64,000 nucleotides of DNA, taken from contig NC_058198.1 of assembly GCF_907165205.1 (NCBI RefSeq), forward strand, positions 9,525,001-9,589,000. The letters are read 5' to 3'. The position numbers and the translations under genes are program-made. The DNA comes from Coccinella septempunctata (taxonomy: Eukaryota > Arthropoda > Insecta > Coleoptera > Coccinellidae). The notes beneath the pieces are model-generated. The model worked only from the letters and a program-made list of their open reading frames with translations. It did no database searches and was not told where the DNA came from. Each line of letters starts with the position of its first letter. The stretch's first letter is position 1. Below are positions 35,177-47,758 of this stretch, piece after piece.

Positions 35177-35864
35177 TATATTCTTTTGAATGTAAGCAAT
35201 ACATTTTTGGTTATCAAACAATATAGCCTATGTATGAGTTTTAGCAGAGGTTAGTGTAACGGGGTACCATACAATTTGGAGTATGATACAAGAGCTTAGG
35301 GAAAAACCTCAGTAAAAAAAACCCTGTCTCCCGTGAGTAATGTAGTAATGACAAATTTGTTTACAGAATAAGCTTTCAATACTGAAGGGCTTCTTTTCCA
35401 TTGATATAAAAATTTCTTTATACTCTTTCCATTTCAAAATAATATCTGAAACAAAGAAACAAAACAGAAAACGAGGAAAAAAGTGAATTATAAAGCTTTC
35501 ATCAAAACTTATTCGAAGACTTGATGATGAATGAAGAAAAAAATAAATAATCATAGGTACATAACTTGTCCTTCAATTGCACTGGGGGGAATATCATCTC
35601 TGCGTCAAAAACCTTCTGCTGATCTTGGTGGAGGATCACCCTCGTCGTTAGAAATGCCTTCAGTACTCAAACTAATAATAGCCAAATCTTGCTTTTAACT
35701 GGGAGGGTCTTTCGACCAGGTCCAGTCTTCCAAGTGATGATTCTTCTGTTATTCAGTTGTTCGAGGAACGGTACAGGACCCTTATGTTGGGGAATCATCT
35801 CCCATAGATATACCAGGGGTTATTCAGTAGAAAATTGAAAAAACGAGAAAGAAATTCAAAAAAC
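35177..35864. repeat. unclassified ~680-bp interspersed repeat, copy 1
   Basis: It begins TATATTCTTTTGAATGT and ends GAAATTCAAAAAAC. It matches 37217-37847 plus 39358-39447, and 59290-59963. It abuts the foldback element directly. The minus strand of the last third reads as a ~60-codon frame (WTWSKDPP, NDEGDPPPRS) in copies 2 and 3, but copy 1 has a TAA in it. No terminal inverted repeats were seen, so the type is unknown. Confidence 0.8.
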
Positions 35865-37216
35865 ACTTTATTGACATAACCTTTCCTTGGTGAAACAGCA
35901 CAACGACTTAAACAATGTTCGAAGAATTCTAGACAATTTTATTTATTGGGAAATATATAATGATTTAATTTAGACGAGAATTTCTTCTGATAATTCTCAG
36001 GCATACCTCCATGTGCATAGGAATATTGGAAACCATGTTTTTGTAGGGTCCACGTGGGAGTGTGTGTGTGGCTTTTCATGAAAGCCATTTTTCACCCTGC
36101 GATTTTAAAATGGCGAAATCGCGAATGGCTTTTCAATTTATTGGAATCGAATACGTCACAAACGAACGTTAGATGAATAATTGACTCTTTGCCTCTTTGA
36201 ACAGAAATTTGTCTACGTTCCTTCCTACGCAACTCAAACGCGGATAATTCATCTGCTTTCACAGATTGAATGGTAATTCTCCTGTGAATGATTGTATTCC
36301 TCGTTTATAGGAACATCATCTCATTGATTCAGATTTATCATTTATTTTCTTGATTCGAATTCGAGAACGGACTTTGGGGTAGCAGATGTTCCTGGTTCAG
36401 AGGCTTGTAGCGAATCTGCAATGGATTTGATTGCTTCTGCCATAATCCAGTAAATCCTGACATATCGCTCGGATGTATGCGCTCACCCAATCGGTTATTG
36501 AACATGGAAATTGCATGGACTTCTAACTATACCCGCCATTTTGTGACCGATTGACCTGAATCTAAGCGCCTTAAAACTTAATAATGAAGCTTTGCAGTCG
36601 AGCACGAAAAAATTGTAATTAAAGTTGTGTTAAAAGCACGAGAAATCCTTCCTTTACCATTTCAAACGGTCTGTGTGTTGTCAGAGCTTTACAATTTTGC
36701 ACGACACCCGATGTTTCACATAAATTGTTTTTTTCACAAATTGTTGCTATCAGTGGAGGAAATGAACCGAAATAAAAATGATCAGTAGATCGAAAAAAAT
36801 TGATTTATCCAACTATTCCAACCTATGATGAGAAATATTAGCATCCCTTCCTTAAAGCGTTGTCTAAAATAAAACGAAAACCAAACTTCTTTTGACAGCT
36901 TTTAAATTGGAATTTCTTCTTCATATTGATTCTTCAAAATCACAGAAACAAACATTCACTTCACCTGGAAATTTTCGAGTTCTCCTCATTTTGGCAGAAA
37001 TCTAGCTAATTGAACAGTTTGATAAATATTTTTTTTATTTAGTAAGAGTGTTTGCGTTTCATTCCAATGTATTATGCCCTCATATTTATGTTGTACAGGG
37101 CGATTGTTTATATTTTACTCAATAGCTGTCTCAGTTAATATTGTTTTTCATTATTCTCACGTTTCATTGCAACTCTTGCTATCGTATTCTTCAATTTTGT
37201 TTCAGTACTATATATA
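35865..37216. other. no gene recognised
   Basis: AT-rich sequence lying between two copies of the ~680-bp repeat. It ends in a short TA run. No coding or repeat signal was recognised. Confidence 0.4.
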
Positions 37217-37847
37217 TATATTCTTTTGAATGTCAGCAATATATTTTTAAGTATCAAACAATAAAGCATATGTATGAGTTTTAGCAAAGGTTAGTGTAAC
37301 GGGGTACCATACAATTTGGAGTATGATACAAGAGCTTAGAGAAAAACCTCAGTAAAAAATCCCTATCTCCCCGTGAGTAGTGTAGTGATGTCAAATTTGT
37401 TTACAGAATAAGCTTTTAATACTGAATGGTTCTTTTCCATCGATATAAAATTTCTTTATCCTCTTTCCCATTTCGGAATAATATCGGAAACAAAGTAACA
37501 GAGCAGAAAACGAGAAAAAAAGTGAATAATAAAGCTTTCATCAAAACTCATTCGAAGACTTGATGATGACTGAAGAAAAAAAAATTATAGGTACATAACG
37601 TGTCCTTCAATTGCACTGGGAGGAATATCATCTTTGCGTCAAAAACCTTCGGCTGATCTTGGTGGAGGATCACCCTCGTCGTTATAAATGCCTTCAGTAC
37701 TCAAATTAATAATAGTCAAATCTTGCTTTTGACTGGGAGGGTCTTTCGACCAGGTCCAGTCTCCCAAGTGATGATTCTTCTGTTCTTCAGTTGTTCGAGG
37801 AACACTACAGGACCACTTATGTTGAGGAATCACCTCCCATAGATATA

Positions 37848-39357
37848 CACTCACTTTCAAAAGTCCTGCACCCCCTAATTATTAAGGCTATCTCAAACTT
37901 TGAAAAAGAAATTATACCCTCGGGTTCAAGGATAATGGAAGGCTTTTACAGAAATAAAATGAAATCAATTTCATTTCATAGAATTATGAAGTTGAAACAA
38001 CAAATACAAATTAGGAATCAAAAATTGCAAAAACAAAAATTAAATTTGAACGGAAAATTAAAAGTTAATTAATAAAAGAGCAAACTAATATGCAGTATTT
38101 GAGCCTCTGCTGCTCAGCAATGCATTCACTCGTCTAGGCATTCCAAAAATTAAATTATTGATTATTTCCTGCGGAATATTCATCCATTCCTGGGTAACAG
38201 CTACAATAAGTTCTTGTGAATTTCGTGGTGGATTATTTCGACGGAAAACGGCTCTGGAGACATGATCCCATATATGTACTATAGGATTTATGTCAGGAGA
38301 CATCGCGGGCCATTCTAATCTGATAATGTTTTGGTTTTCCAGGGCTTCTTGAACACCTCTACTGCAATGTGGCCTGGCATTATCGTCCATAAAGATAAAT
38401 TGAGCCACTAATTCATTACTCATGGGTATAATTACAGGATTTATGATATTTTCGAGGCAATATGCACCAGTCATCGTCCCGAATATGTGAATTAGTGGCG
38501 TTCTTCTTCCAAACATTATGCCTCCCCAAAACATTTCAGTGCCACCGCGAAAAGGAGCAACTTGAATAGCTCTCTCAGGTCTATTTCGACATCCTGGTTC
38601 CCTCCAAACTCTTAAGCGGTAGTCATCACTTACTAACCCAAACCGTGAACTCATCTGTAAATAGCACATTCCTCCATTCTTCTAAATGCCAGTTTTGATG
38701 AGCTCGCGACCACTGCAGACGAGCGGTTCGGTGACGAACTGTTAATAAACGAACTCTAAGAGGCCTTTTGGACCGCAATCCTGATGTTAAAATTCTTCTA
38801 CGAATTGTAGCACATGAAATTACACGGTTGTGGGCTTTTTGGAATTCCGACCTGAGTGTTGGTACCGTCACTGACCTATTTCTACGGGCTGATTGGGCAA
38901 TATACCGATCTTCTCGAATCGTGGTAACACGAGGACGACCATTTCGAGGTTCTACTCTGTAATCTGTGACTATGCACTCCACCAGTTTCCTCAAAACGCC
39001 TAATCGTTTTGCTAACCGTGCTTCGAATAATGTTCAGTCTATTGGCTATCTGATGGCGTGAGAGCCCTTCTTGACAGAGAGCAATAATTCTAGTTCTGTC
39101 AAACTCAGACAACTCGTTTCTGGGCATATTACACAGTTTTTGAACTAACCGGTACTTAAAACGAAAAACTATTGGTCCGCAGAAAGGCACACATTTGACA
39201 AAATCGATATTTAAACACAAGAAAATTTCTTGTTTCGTAATGTTATCGTTTTATTTGGTGGTCAACAAGTTTCTGTTGTTGTCAGTAACAATTTGTTGTG
39301 AATCTTGATTATTTTATCTCCACTACAGGGGGGGTGCAAAACTTTTGAAAGTGAGTG
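37848..39357 (-). mobile_element. Tc1-like DNA transposon 2
   Basis: Terminal inverted repeats start CACTCACTTTCAAAAGT on both ends and continue into a TGCACCCCC-like string. TA flanks both ends (37846-37847 and 39358-39359). At 1510 bp it has the normal length for the superfamily. It inserted in copy 2 of the ~680-bp repeat. Confidence 0.92.
38085..39127 (-). pseudogene. Tc1-like transposase with frameshifts and lost catalytic Glu
   Basis: It starts at ATG 39125-39127 (MPRNELSEFDRTRIIALCQEG) with helix-turn-helix HQIANRLNIIRSTVSKTIRRF. The frame shifts near 38985 into a part with RNGRPRVTT and LFTDEF, and again near 38640 into a part with FMDDNARPH and SPDINPIVHIWD. The first two Asp are present, but the position 34 residues after the second Asp is Val (NPIVHIWD) where Glu is expected. 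It is inactive on both counts. It is related to, but clearly a different lineage from, the element at 5213. Confidence 0.9.
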
Positions 39358-39447
39358 TAGATATAGGTATATAACCACATACCAGTGGTTATATACCAGT
39401 GGTTATTCAGTATGAAATTGAAAAAACGAGAAAGAAATTCAAAAAAC

Positions 39448-42293
39448 TTCTGACTATTAGTACTGATAAAAGGGCATTTTTGAAAAGGCAATCGAATTAC
39501 TTTCAAAACCAGGTGTCACTCAACCATCTTTCCACTTAAGATTTTAGGGGTTGCTGTGATCGCTCCCGGGGTTGATACAAATTGATTGGAACCAACTGTA
39601 AAAAGGGGCCAGTATAACCAAAACAAATTTCACTAATTTTTAGAGTGTTGAGATAATGTAATTTTTCAGAATATCTGAAAAATGATGAATGATCTATAGA
39701 TTTCTGAAAAAAGTTATTGCCTTATATTATAGGGATCAAATTTTTAAACATACTGAAATCGAATTTTTACTTTCTTGATGTATTTTAAGGTCAACGACAA
39801 ATACTTTAAGAGTCATTGATGTTTTTACAGTTTCATCGAAAAAATGGGTTTTCGTAGGATTATAATTGATTATGTGAAATAAAAATCACAATTACAAAAT
39901 AAATGAACATAAAATTTAGATGTCTTTTTCTTCCTTCATGAATTTACTATCCCCACTAAAAGGCATCTTTTCTATGACCGTTCAAGAACATCAATTGATT
40001 CTTAAATGTATGTTATCGACACCAAAATACATAAAAAAAGTAAAAATTAGCATTCAATAACTCTAACCTCTTCATTTCTATGAAAAAGGGTTGATAAAAA
40101 CCCCATAAATGAGCGAATCAGCCTAAAATAAACAGTCTCTCTATTTCTTGAAATGAAAATGAGCATGTTCTAGTATTTTTCTGCGAAATTTAAATGCAAA
40201 ATTCATTAATTTTGAGCGTTACTTATTAGTCACTCTGTATATGTGACTTCGTATAATAAAAGAGTTCATCAAATCAGCAGCAGACTAAAATGACCCGGAA
40301 AACATACAATCGCAATTCAACTATAGTTGAATTGCCAATCAAACAAAGATCTATTTCACATTTTATAACTTTGCTTGAGTCAATCACCGATGTCAGATAT
40401 GGAATAGACAATGTCGAAATTCGAATCTCCTGTTGAAACAAAAAACAAATTTTTCACCTCATACACTGACTTTGATTTTCTTCATATATCTATCCAATTT
40501 TTCCGTCTATACAAAGAAATAAAAATTGGAAGAAGAAATAGGAAGTTTGAAAGATAATTCAACGAAAACCCTGTAAGTAATGCTGCAGTTTCTTAAATTT
40601 TCGTTAACTACGCGCATTCGCCAATTTGCAACCAATTGGAACTTTCTTATCTCCTTTCACCATTTACAAAAGCCTTCTCGCAAATCGTTTCTCCAGATAA
40701 AAATAAATGACTAGGGTCAACGAAACATGGTAAGATTCAACTGCCAGCAACAAACAGCAATATTTTCATCATGACTTAAAAAAAAAGAATGAATAACTGG
40801 ACATTACAAACCTCTCCAAGCACCAGTTACGTGAATACATGATTAGCAACCAGCTAGTCAATATAATTTTCTTTTGAGATGATGTACTTTTGATTGACTA
40901 ACATTTGTATCATCCAGAACATTTTAGCAACACTAGAAATCATCGAAATTTATCTTTGGTAAGAAAATAAATGTTGTAGCTGTCTTTGGAGAAAACTATT
41001 ATATAAGGTCAAAACCTGTGTACAATATCCAGACCAATCAAGATCTATCCTATGTGAGTTATTAGTTCCGCAGGAAGTTTAAGAATCAGTGATAAACACA
41101 CGACATAAAAGGAGGTATAGGATGAGAAGTAACATCTGGAATGTGAAAATCGTAAAATTTTCTTTTCGCCCCAAATATGTTAGCATCGGATTCGTCCAAC
41201 TCCCTCTCTATCTTTTTCCTTAGTAATTCCTTTTCCATTAGTCCTGACAAATGGGGCACCTAGCCGAGGAGGTAAATATTCCGTTCAGCAAAAACTTTCA
41301 CATAAGAAAATCCAGAATTCGCTTTGCTGTGTATGAAAAATGAAGCGTTCGCGATATTTCGCCTGAGGGAGATGCGAAAGAAAAATGAAAGGGTTCGGAA
41401 GTTTCCGTTATTGAATTGTCGCCGAGCAAAAATGGACACGAAGTGAATTTCAAGCGGGCAAAGCTGATGTGACTTTTTCCGAAAATGGAACTCTCCAGTT
41501 GATAGCATTCGACAAAATGGAATCCACCCTTTCAGTTGGTGGCTCGGTGTGGCCAACAACAGGTGGAAAAGCACTTTGTTACACAGAATTATATGCGCAT
41601 TGTGTTGAGCCCTCGTTACATACAGTTGTTTCGAATTTCACATGCACATTGCACAAATTAAGCACCGGGTGGAGGATGATTCGAAATTTTTACGGTGTTT
41701 TGTCGATTTCAAAACAGACCTCCTCATTGTTGTTATCGATTCTAGTTTCACAAGGGGTCAAAAAACTTTTCCCGGAAGTTTTTCAACTTATTCAAACTTT
41801 ACTCTTTGTAGAAACTTGGAAATTTCCATGTTTACCTGAGATTTTCACGTTGGAAAATTCGGATATCATTGCGACCTTGGCTATCTGAGAATTCGGTCAA
41901 CTCTCCATTTTGTTCTGATTTTTCTGTGATGAAATAAGATGTATATACATTAATTTTGTACCAGTATTTGATCAGTGTAGCTTATTCCTGACAAAATAGT
42001 CTTTCTAGACTTTCAAGTGGGAGACAAACTTTTAAGTAAAAGCATGAGCATTCCTCTCAACATGAAAGGAAAATCAGTCAAACAGGCAGAGTTCGCGAAG
42101 TTGCTTGGCATTGTGGTTTATTCCAACCTTTGTTAAAATTTGATGTTTTGTGCTCTAGACTTGTTTGCTTTACAGTCTTTGGATTGCAGATTGTTACGAT
42201 GATGTGTTGTTCCATTCATAGTTACCAAATTTCTATTCTGAAGCCTGATTATTTCATACAGAAAATCTGTAGCAATAGATTTCCGCAAGCAAT
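39448..42293. other. no gene recognised
   Basis: AT-rich sequence. At 39505-39560 there is an inverted fragment of the box shared by the foldback elements (CACTCAACCATCTTTCC, then TTTTAGGGGTTG). A one-mismatch copy of the 19-base motif lies on the minus strand at 40613-40631. The 139-codon frame at 41469 matches no family known to me and is probably chance. Confidence 0.4.
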
Positions 42294-42530
42294 TATACAG
42301 AGTGGGCCATTGAAATGAAACAGCATATCTGTAGGTTGGCAGAATTTGATTTTTTATTTCAGGGGGCAACTTCCCAGATCAAATTCAAAACCGTATCGCA
42401 TCTAAGAGTAGTGTAACAACCCCAACCTCTATATTTTTAATAGGGAAGATGAAATAAGATTTTCATTAAATCCATTCGTTTTTCATATATTCTGATTAGA
42501 ATTTTGTACAGAATTGGTCATTTCATTAAA
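42294..42530. repeat. single arm of a foldback-related repeat
   Basis: It starts TATACAGAGTGGGCCATTGAAA, and further in has CAGGGGGCAAC and AACCCCAACCTCTATATTTTTAATAGGGAAGATG. The order of these blocks is the same as in the left arm of the foldback at 33840. No inverted partner was found nearby. Confidence 0.5.
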
Positions 42531-43189
42531 CATGCTGTGTGAATCAATCAATCAAATTTTAACGAATTTATTTGGTTTCGAGGATGATCGTTAACAGCCA
42601 TACACCAGATATCAATGTTGAGCAACCAAAACTTTGCATAAAATTAGTGCCAGCAACACGAAAACCATGTATGAGTTAAGATGAAATTCTGTATTGAGGC
42701 AGACGTTGGCAATATTTCCTAACCTTTTGCGCATTTTGAGTGGCGAAGTATTTCTCCTTTTCAAGTGAAAAAACGCTGGGAACTTGCATTTGTTGCAAAA
42801 TGGCGAATGCGACAATGTCTAATTCGAGCAAGTGATTGTACGGGTCTGGATTGAATTCAGCGAAAAATCCAGGGTATTTTTTGCAGGAATACCTTCGGCT
42901 ATTTTCATTCCCTACGTGGAAGAATGGATTCAAACACTTTTACCTATTGATGAAGAGGGTCTTTTTCAGTTTTTTTGCTCACTTGTTTCTAAGAGTGTTT
43001 CTAATTTTGTGCCGAAAATAGTCTCGAACGATTGGTCGGGACTCACAAATTAATAATATACAAGATCAAATTCAATCCCATCCGGCTATAGATACTCTAA
43101 CTTCCAAAGAAAAAGACATAGGGTATTCAACTTGATCTAGAAATATTATGCAAAATAATTGTTTCCAAGAAATTGTAGACTTTAAGGGG

Positions 43190-43760
43190 GTTGGATATGT
43201 TTTATCGCATATATTGTGCGCCTCTTCAAAGCTGTTCTCACCATAGTTCTGATGAACTCCTAATGAAGTCCTGTATGGTTACAAGGAAGTAACTTGTTCT
43301 AACAAGTTTCTCGTCCAGAGCATTTTTGCGTTAGCTTGTAATGACGAGAGATTCGTCATCCAACGTTATGGAGCTTTTTATTCCTTCCCACAGAAATTGC
43401 GCTCGTTGATTTCTACTAGACCTATTCTTTGTGGTGCTTCCTGAGGTAGCAATATAAGGAATCTAGTAGTAGCATATTCTTGATATGATCCAGATACTTC
43501 TACGATCTGGAAGTGTTGAAGATTCGAAGGAACTTTTTGGAAATATCGAGTCCAGAAAGATTCCACCAGAATGTTTCCCTTTCGGTTTTTTCTTCTGCTG
43601 AAACTCCTTCTTGTAGGTATATTTTCCTATACCACAGAAAGGTTCTGGTTCAATGAAGTGCTCCTTCCTTTCATGGCAAGTGTATTGGCCTCTTGATTTT
43701 CTTTGATGTCCCAGTGATTACGAACCCAGAATAAACAAACTTAGACAGCCTAAAATCCAC
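43190..43760 (-). pseudogene. LINE ORF2 C-terminal remnant
   Basis: Plus-strand blocks such as GAGCTTTTTATTCCTTCCCACAG, GATCTGGAA and CCCAGTGATTACGAACCCAGA line up in order with the LINE 3' region at 47759-49570. On the minus strand this covers the end of RNase H and the C-terminal Cys-rich region, with many stops. It lacks any intact frame. Confidence 0.55.
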
Positions 43761-43975
43761 TATATAATTGTGAAACTATTTAGTGTTTTCTTCAAAGCTA
43801 TAATATAAATTGAAGTTTCTATCAAACAAGACAGTGATAGCTCTGATTCGAACATTTAAGATCTGAAAATAATTTTAAAAAGTAGGCCTATTTCATTTAA
43901 GGCCTAAAATATTTCCATGAAAATGATTATTAACCAGTGGGGTATCCAAGAGATCAACTGGGCTCAAACTTCTTG

Positions 43976-44911
43976 GCAAAACCATAGGATGTTTGGACAA
44001 AAAGTCATCCACGTGGTTTACTGATGGATCAGAATTAGAAAGAAGCACCATCATTGGCGTATATGCACCTAAACTGAGGATCTATATAGCCCTGGGAAGT
44101 GAACTCTATTTTATAGACCGAGACACTGGCTGTTTACGTATGCGCACAGGAGTGTCTTAAAATGAACCTCAAAAGGGCCTGGAATCACACTGCCAGAGAT
44201 CTCTGCTGACATGGGAGTGCTGTTATACCATAAAGCAACTGGCCAGAGACTACAAAGTAACTCTACTATAGTTACAAGGGCATTGTGGTGTTGAAGGAAA
44301 TGAGAAAGCCGATGAACTTGCAAAAAGGCATCAACGTTAACACCTGCTGGACCTGAGCCTTTTTGTGAGCTTGGAAAATACTAATACATATAAGGCAGCG
44401 CTCCAACGATGGGAGTTGAACAACAGAATGACCCTGTGGAGAAATACTCCTGGACTTACTCAGTCAAAGAAATTCGTGATGATTTCACCGACCTACACCA
44501 GAAAACTGCTAAAGCTGTCACAAGCTGAGCTTCGGGTGATGGTGGGACTGCTGACTATGCTGACAGAGCACAAATGGGTACAAATATCATTTGTACCGTA
44601 TGGGAAAGTCAGCAGATGAGATTTGTAGGCTCTGTGTATCAGAAGCAGAAACAGCTGAACACATGGTATGCAAAAAGTGTCCAGAGCTGACTGGCTAAAG
44701 AACCACTCATATGGGTAAACCGGTCCTGGATACTCACGAGGTAACAGCTAAGCCCCCTAATACGCTGTTGGTTTTATCAACACCATTGACGACCTTCTTG
44801 GGTTCCTATGAATTAGTATGGTAGAGAACAGAAGATCTACATGGTGACAGCTAGTTCTTGAAAGGCTAATCGAGCCCTGACGGCCCAGGTTCAAATAATA
44901 ATAATAATAAG
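43976..44911 (+). pseudogene. LINE 3' end: RNase H and zinc-knuckle region
   Basis: Plus-strand frames encode a RNase H domain, with WFTDGSELERSTIIGVYAP from 44014 and GHCGVEGNEKADELAKRH near 44278-44331. The C-terminal part follows with LSQAELRVMVGLLT and then CRLCVSEAETAEHMVCKKC in another frame. A (TAA)n tail ends it at about 44894-44911. This is the usual end of an R1/LOA/Jockey/I-type non-LTR retrotransposon with RNase H. Several frameshifts and stops show it is dead; the reverse transcriptase is missing. Confidence 0.85.
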
Positions 44912-46042
44912 GTTTCCAAGAGACATAAAAGATTAGGTCATGCCATTTGAAAAATGTAGTTATTGACAGTTTTTTAGAGGTATTTTCGAAAAATCGCAAT
45001 GTCTTCTGGATCCCCTGAAAGAGGAAAAAACAGAAGAAGACTTGGAAACTCTTCGGGAATTCCATTAAAAAAAATTGTGTTTATTGGTTTTCAAGATATG
45101 ATCTCTCATCACTATGATATTTATTGGAAAAATGGTATTTCGTAATCAGAATTTCATGTTAGTTACGGAATATGACATGAAAATTGAGTATTCTCATTTG
45201 AAAAAGCAGGATATATTTTATGTCGCCACTTTTTACAGGCATAACTGGAAACAAGTCGTCGAATGCTAAATCTCGCTCAGTTGACTTGCTAACGAATTCA
45301 AACCCTTATATTCCAATCGTTTAAAAGAAAAACTAATTCAAAAGTTGAATCATTATGGTCTAATAATGATATCCCGGTCACAAATTACCCTAAATTAGTG
45401 CCGAAAAACCACTCCATACGTGGACCTTATACACATACAGATGATACTTCGAAATTCTTGCAATTCCTCGAGTTCGATTATTCACAAATTCGGCCCCTCT
45501 AAAAGGGCGCAGGAAAAAAGTTTCACACCGCTCCCGAAAATTCCATTCAGCTTCTAGGGGGTGCATTGGCATCACGCGAGATTGCGTGGGCGTGACAACC
45601 CCGTTCGAACGGATTTTCCTTTGCGCAGCCCTGATTACGTGGGCGTCATTCATGGAAATTTTTCAAACATAGCACAACTCAAAAGTGCACCTAATAAAAC
45701 AATCTGTTGCTCCCTTGTCGTTTGCGATTACGGCGGCTCCAATCATAAATTCTTTCATTTCGTTTGATAGCGCGACAAAAAAAGTTCTGTGAATGGACGT
45801 TGATCATTCACGGGGTGAATAACGACACGTTTGAATGAAACTATGGGGGAGGGCTGATTGATGAGATGCTGAATAGTTTTAGCCGTAAGAAATACACATG
45901 AAGCAATATTTAATAATACTGGATTACTTAACATCATCCACTTATGGAAAGTGTTGATAATTTCATCAGAATTCGTCTGGGGAAAGTTTCATATAATATA
46001 TACTTGCGAGAAGTTTCGAAATTCTTCCAGGTAGTCATTAAC
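44912..46042. other. no gene recognised
   Basis: Mixed sequence. About 45390-45680 has visibly higher GC and CpG than its surroundings, with no recognisable protein. Nothing else was identified. Confidence 0.35.
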
Positions 46043-46044
46043 TA

Positions 46045-47499
46045 TACTGCGCAAAAAAAATTAACGCACATTCTGAAAATCTCAATTTTAATGAAAGTTA
46101 ACTCTACATTGACTTTATAACTTATTTTTGATGTGCTCTCGGGAAGGTTTTGAACGAAACAAGACACATTAAATGGAAGAAAAATTCAGGATTTCACCGA
46201 ATCTTATGTGAAAGAAGAGAAATGAACAATTTTCAAAATACTGAAATGCTGATAAGTGATTTAATACTTGGTATTTCCACCCCTTGCGTTAATTACAGCT
46301 CGGCAACGACGGTTCATACTCAAAATGAGTGATCTTAAAATGTTCTGATCTAATCCTTTCCAGATTTCTCCGAGTTGGATTCCTAAGTCATTAAGAGTAG
46401 CTGGATGATTTTCTGAACTTCTCAGCCTTCTATTGAGGTTGTCCCAAACCTGCTCAATCGGATTGAGATCTGGACTTCTTGCTGGCCATTCCATTCGAGA
46501 GACTTCAACTATTCAAGGTACTCCTGAACGATGCGCACACGATGGGGACTGGCATTATCGTCCATAAAAATGAAATTTTCACCAATGTATGCGGCAAATG
46601 GCACTACATGCTTTTCAAGAATGTTCCTTATATACTTATCAGCATTCATAGCTCCATTATCAACGACCACTAGGTCTGTGCGAGCAGTCAAAGATATTCC
46701 ACCCCATACCATAATCGATCCTCCCCCGAAACCAGTAGTACCTATTCAGAAAATTGCACTGAGCATATCTTTCATGTGGACGTCTGTATACAAGGGAACG
46801 TCGATCACAATGGTAGAGGCAGAATCTAGACTCATCTGTGAAGAAAACTCTTTCCCAATCGGCCTCTTCCCAATGGATATGCTCTCTCGAAAAATCCAAA
46901 CGCGCCCTTCGATGGGCTGGGGTAAGAGCTGGGCCTCTTGTCGCGACACTTAAATCATATTCTCTGAGGCTATTTCTTATTTTCTGAGTGCTAATTTGCA
47001 CCTTATGAGTTTGCCCAAGCTGTATTTGAAGGAGGCGAGCGGTTGCAAACCGTTGTCTTCGGACATTCATACCTGTCTCCCTGAATCGCTGCAACATCTG
47101 GACACACTTGTATGGGAAACTCCAAACCTTTCTGCAATTCTTGTGTATGTCCACTCTTCTTCTCGCAAAACTACCGCTTGGGCACATTCCTCTTGGGTCA
47201 AATTGCGTGTTTCGCGTTGCAGAGCGATCGAGTGTAGAAAATCAAACGAAAGAAAAACTATTGATCACTAGAATTGATCGAGAACAACTGATTTTAAAAT
47301 GGAGCCAATACATTCAAAATCTGATAATATCATCTTTTTTTATTCCTGCTGGGAAAAAACATCTGTATTGAAGAAAACCGTTGAAAGTGGATAACATATG
47401 CATGCATAATTCTGATAAAAATAATTATCATTGAGAACACCTTCAGTTGTAGAATAAATTTGAGATTTCCATAATGTGCGTTAATTTTTTTGCGCAGTG
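46045..47499 (-). mobile_element. Tc1-like DNA transposon 3
   Basis: Terminal inverted repeats read (C/T)ACTGCGCAAAAAAATTAA inward from each end and continue as CGCACAT. TA flanks both sides (46043-46044 and 47500-47501). At 1455 bp it has the usual length. The first ~125 bases are nearly the same as 63876-64000, the start of another copy. Confidence 0.92.
46261..47240 (-). pseudogene. Tc1-like transposase, frameshifted
   Basis: The minus-strand order is: NLTQEECAQAVVLREEEWTY and an HTH (RIAERFGVSHTSVS), a frame change, LQRFRETG, the block LTPAHRRARLDFSREH, FFTDESRF, a frame change, MVWGGISLTARTDL, FMDDNASPH, a further frame change, and SPDLNPIEQVWD. All three catalytic residues (D, D, E) remain and the last spacing is about 34 residues, allowing for the frameshift. 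It ends GGNTKY then stop at 46261. No clear start Met was found. Confidence 0.88.
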
Positions 47500-47501
47500 T
47501 A

Positions 47502-47758
47502 TTTGGATGGGTACTTTCCTAACTGCATTTCATTAGCATTCAAAGCTACCCCCTCAAATTTTTGAAGGGAATGTGGGTCGATTGACGATTAATTTCGAAA
47601 CTAATTTCAATCAGTAGGGTAGCGAATTTGCCATCTCGCTTCGAATGAAATCTGTAGATATTAGTTTGTTATATTTCATTTCTATAATTTTTTAATATTA
47701 GAGTAAAAAAAGCGTTTATTCAGCTGTACATAGTTATAGTTTGGTAAGGGGTTACATT
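47502..47758. repeat. foldback-box fragment and AT-rich spacer
   Basis: At 47547-47590, CTACCCCCTCAAATTTTTGA followed by AGGGAATGTGGGTCGATTGA resembles the box in the foldbacks at 9.6 and 34.0 kb. The remainder is AT-rich with no recognised feature. Confidence 0.4.

Larger units (their letters stand above)
37217..39447. repeat. unclassified ~680-bp repeat, copy 2, split by a transposon
   Basis: The left part, 37217-37847, and the right part, 39358-39447, together match copies 1 and 3. The gap is a Tc1-like element inserted at a TA in AGATATACC, which copies 1 and 3 preserve as the empty site. The right part also contains an extra local duplication of ATACCAGTGGTTAT. Confidence 0.85.

Noticed and set aside
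41469..41888. 139-codon frame as a possible gene
   Set aside because: No recognisable domain, no splice partners, and composition like the surrounding non-coding DNA.
45390..45680. GC-richer segment as a promoter or tRNA-like gene
   Set aside because: No cloverleaf, box A/B pair or core promoter motif could be seen by eye.
46996..47371. Plus-strand frames of about 90 codons
   Set aside because: They are antisense to the Tc1-like transposase remnant on the minus strand.
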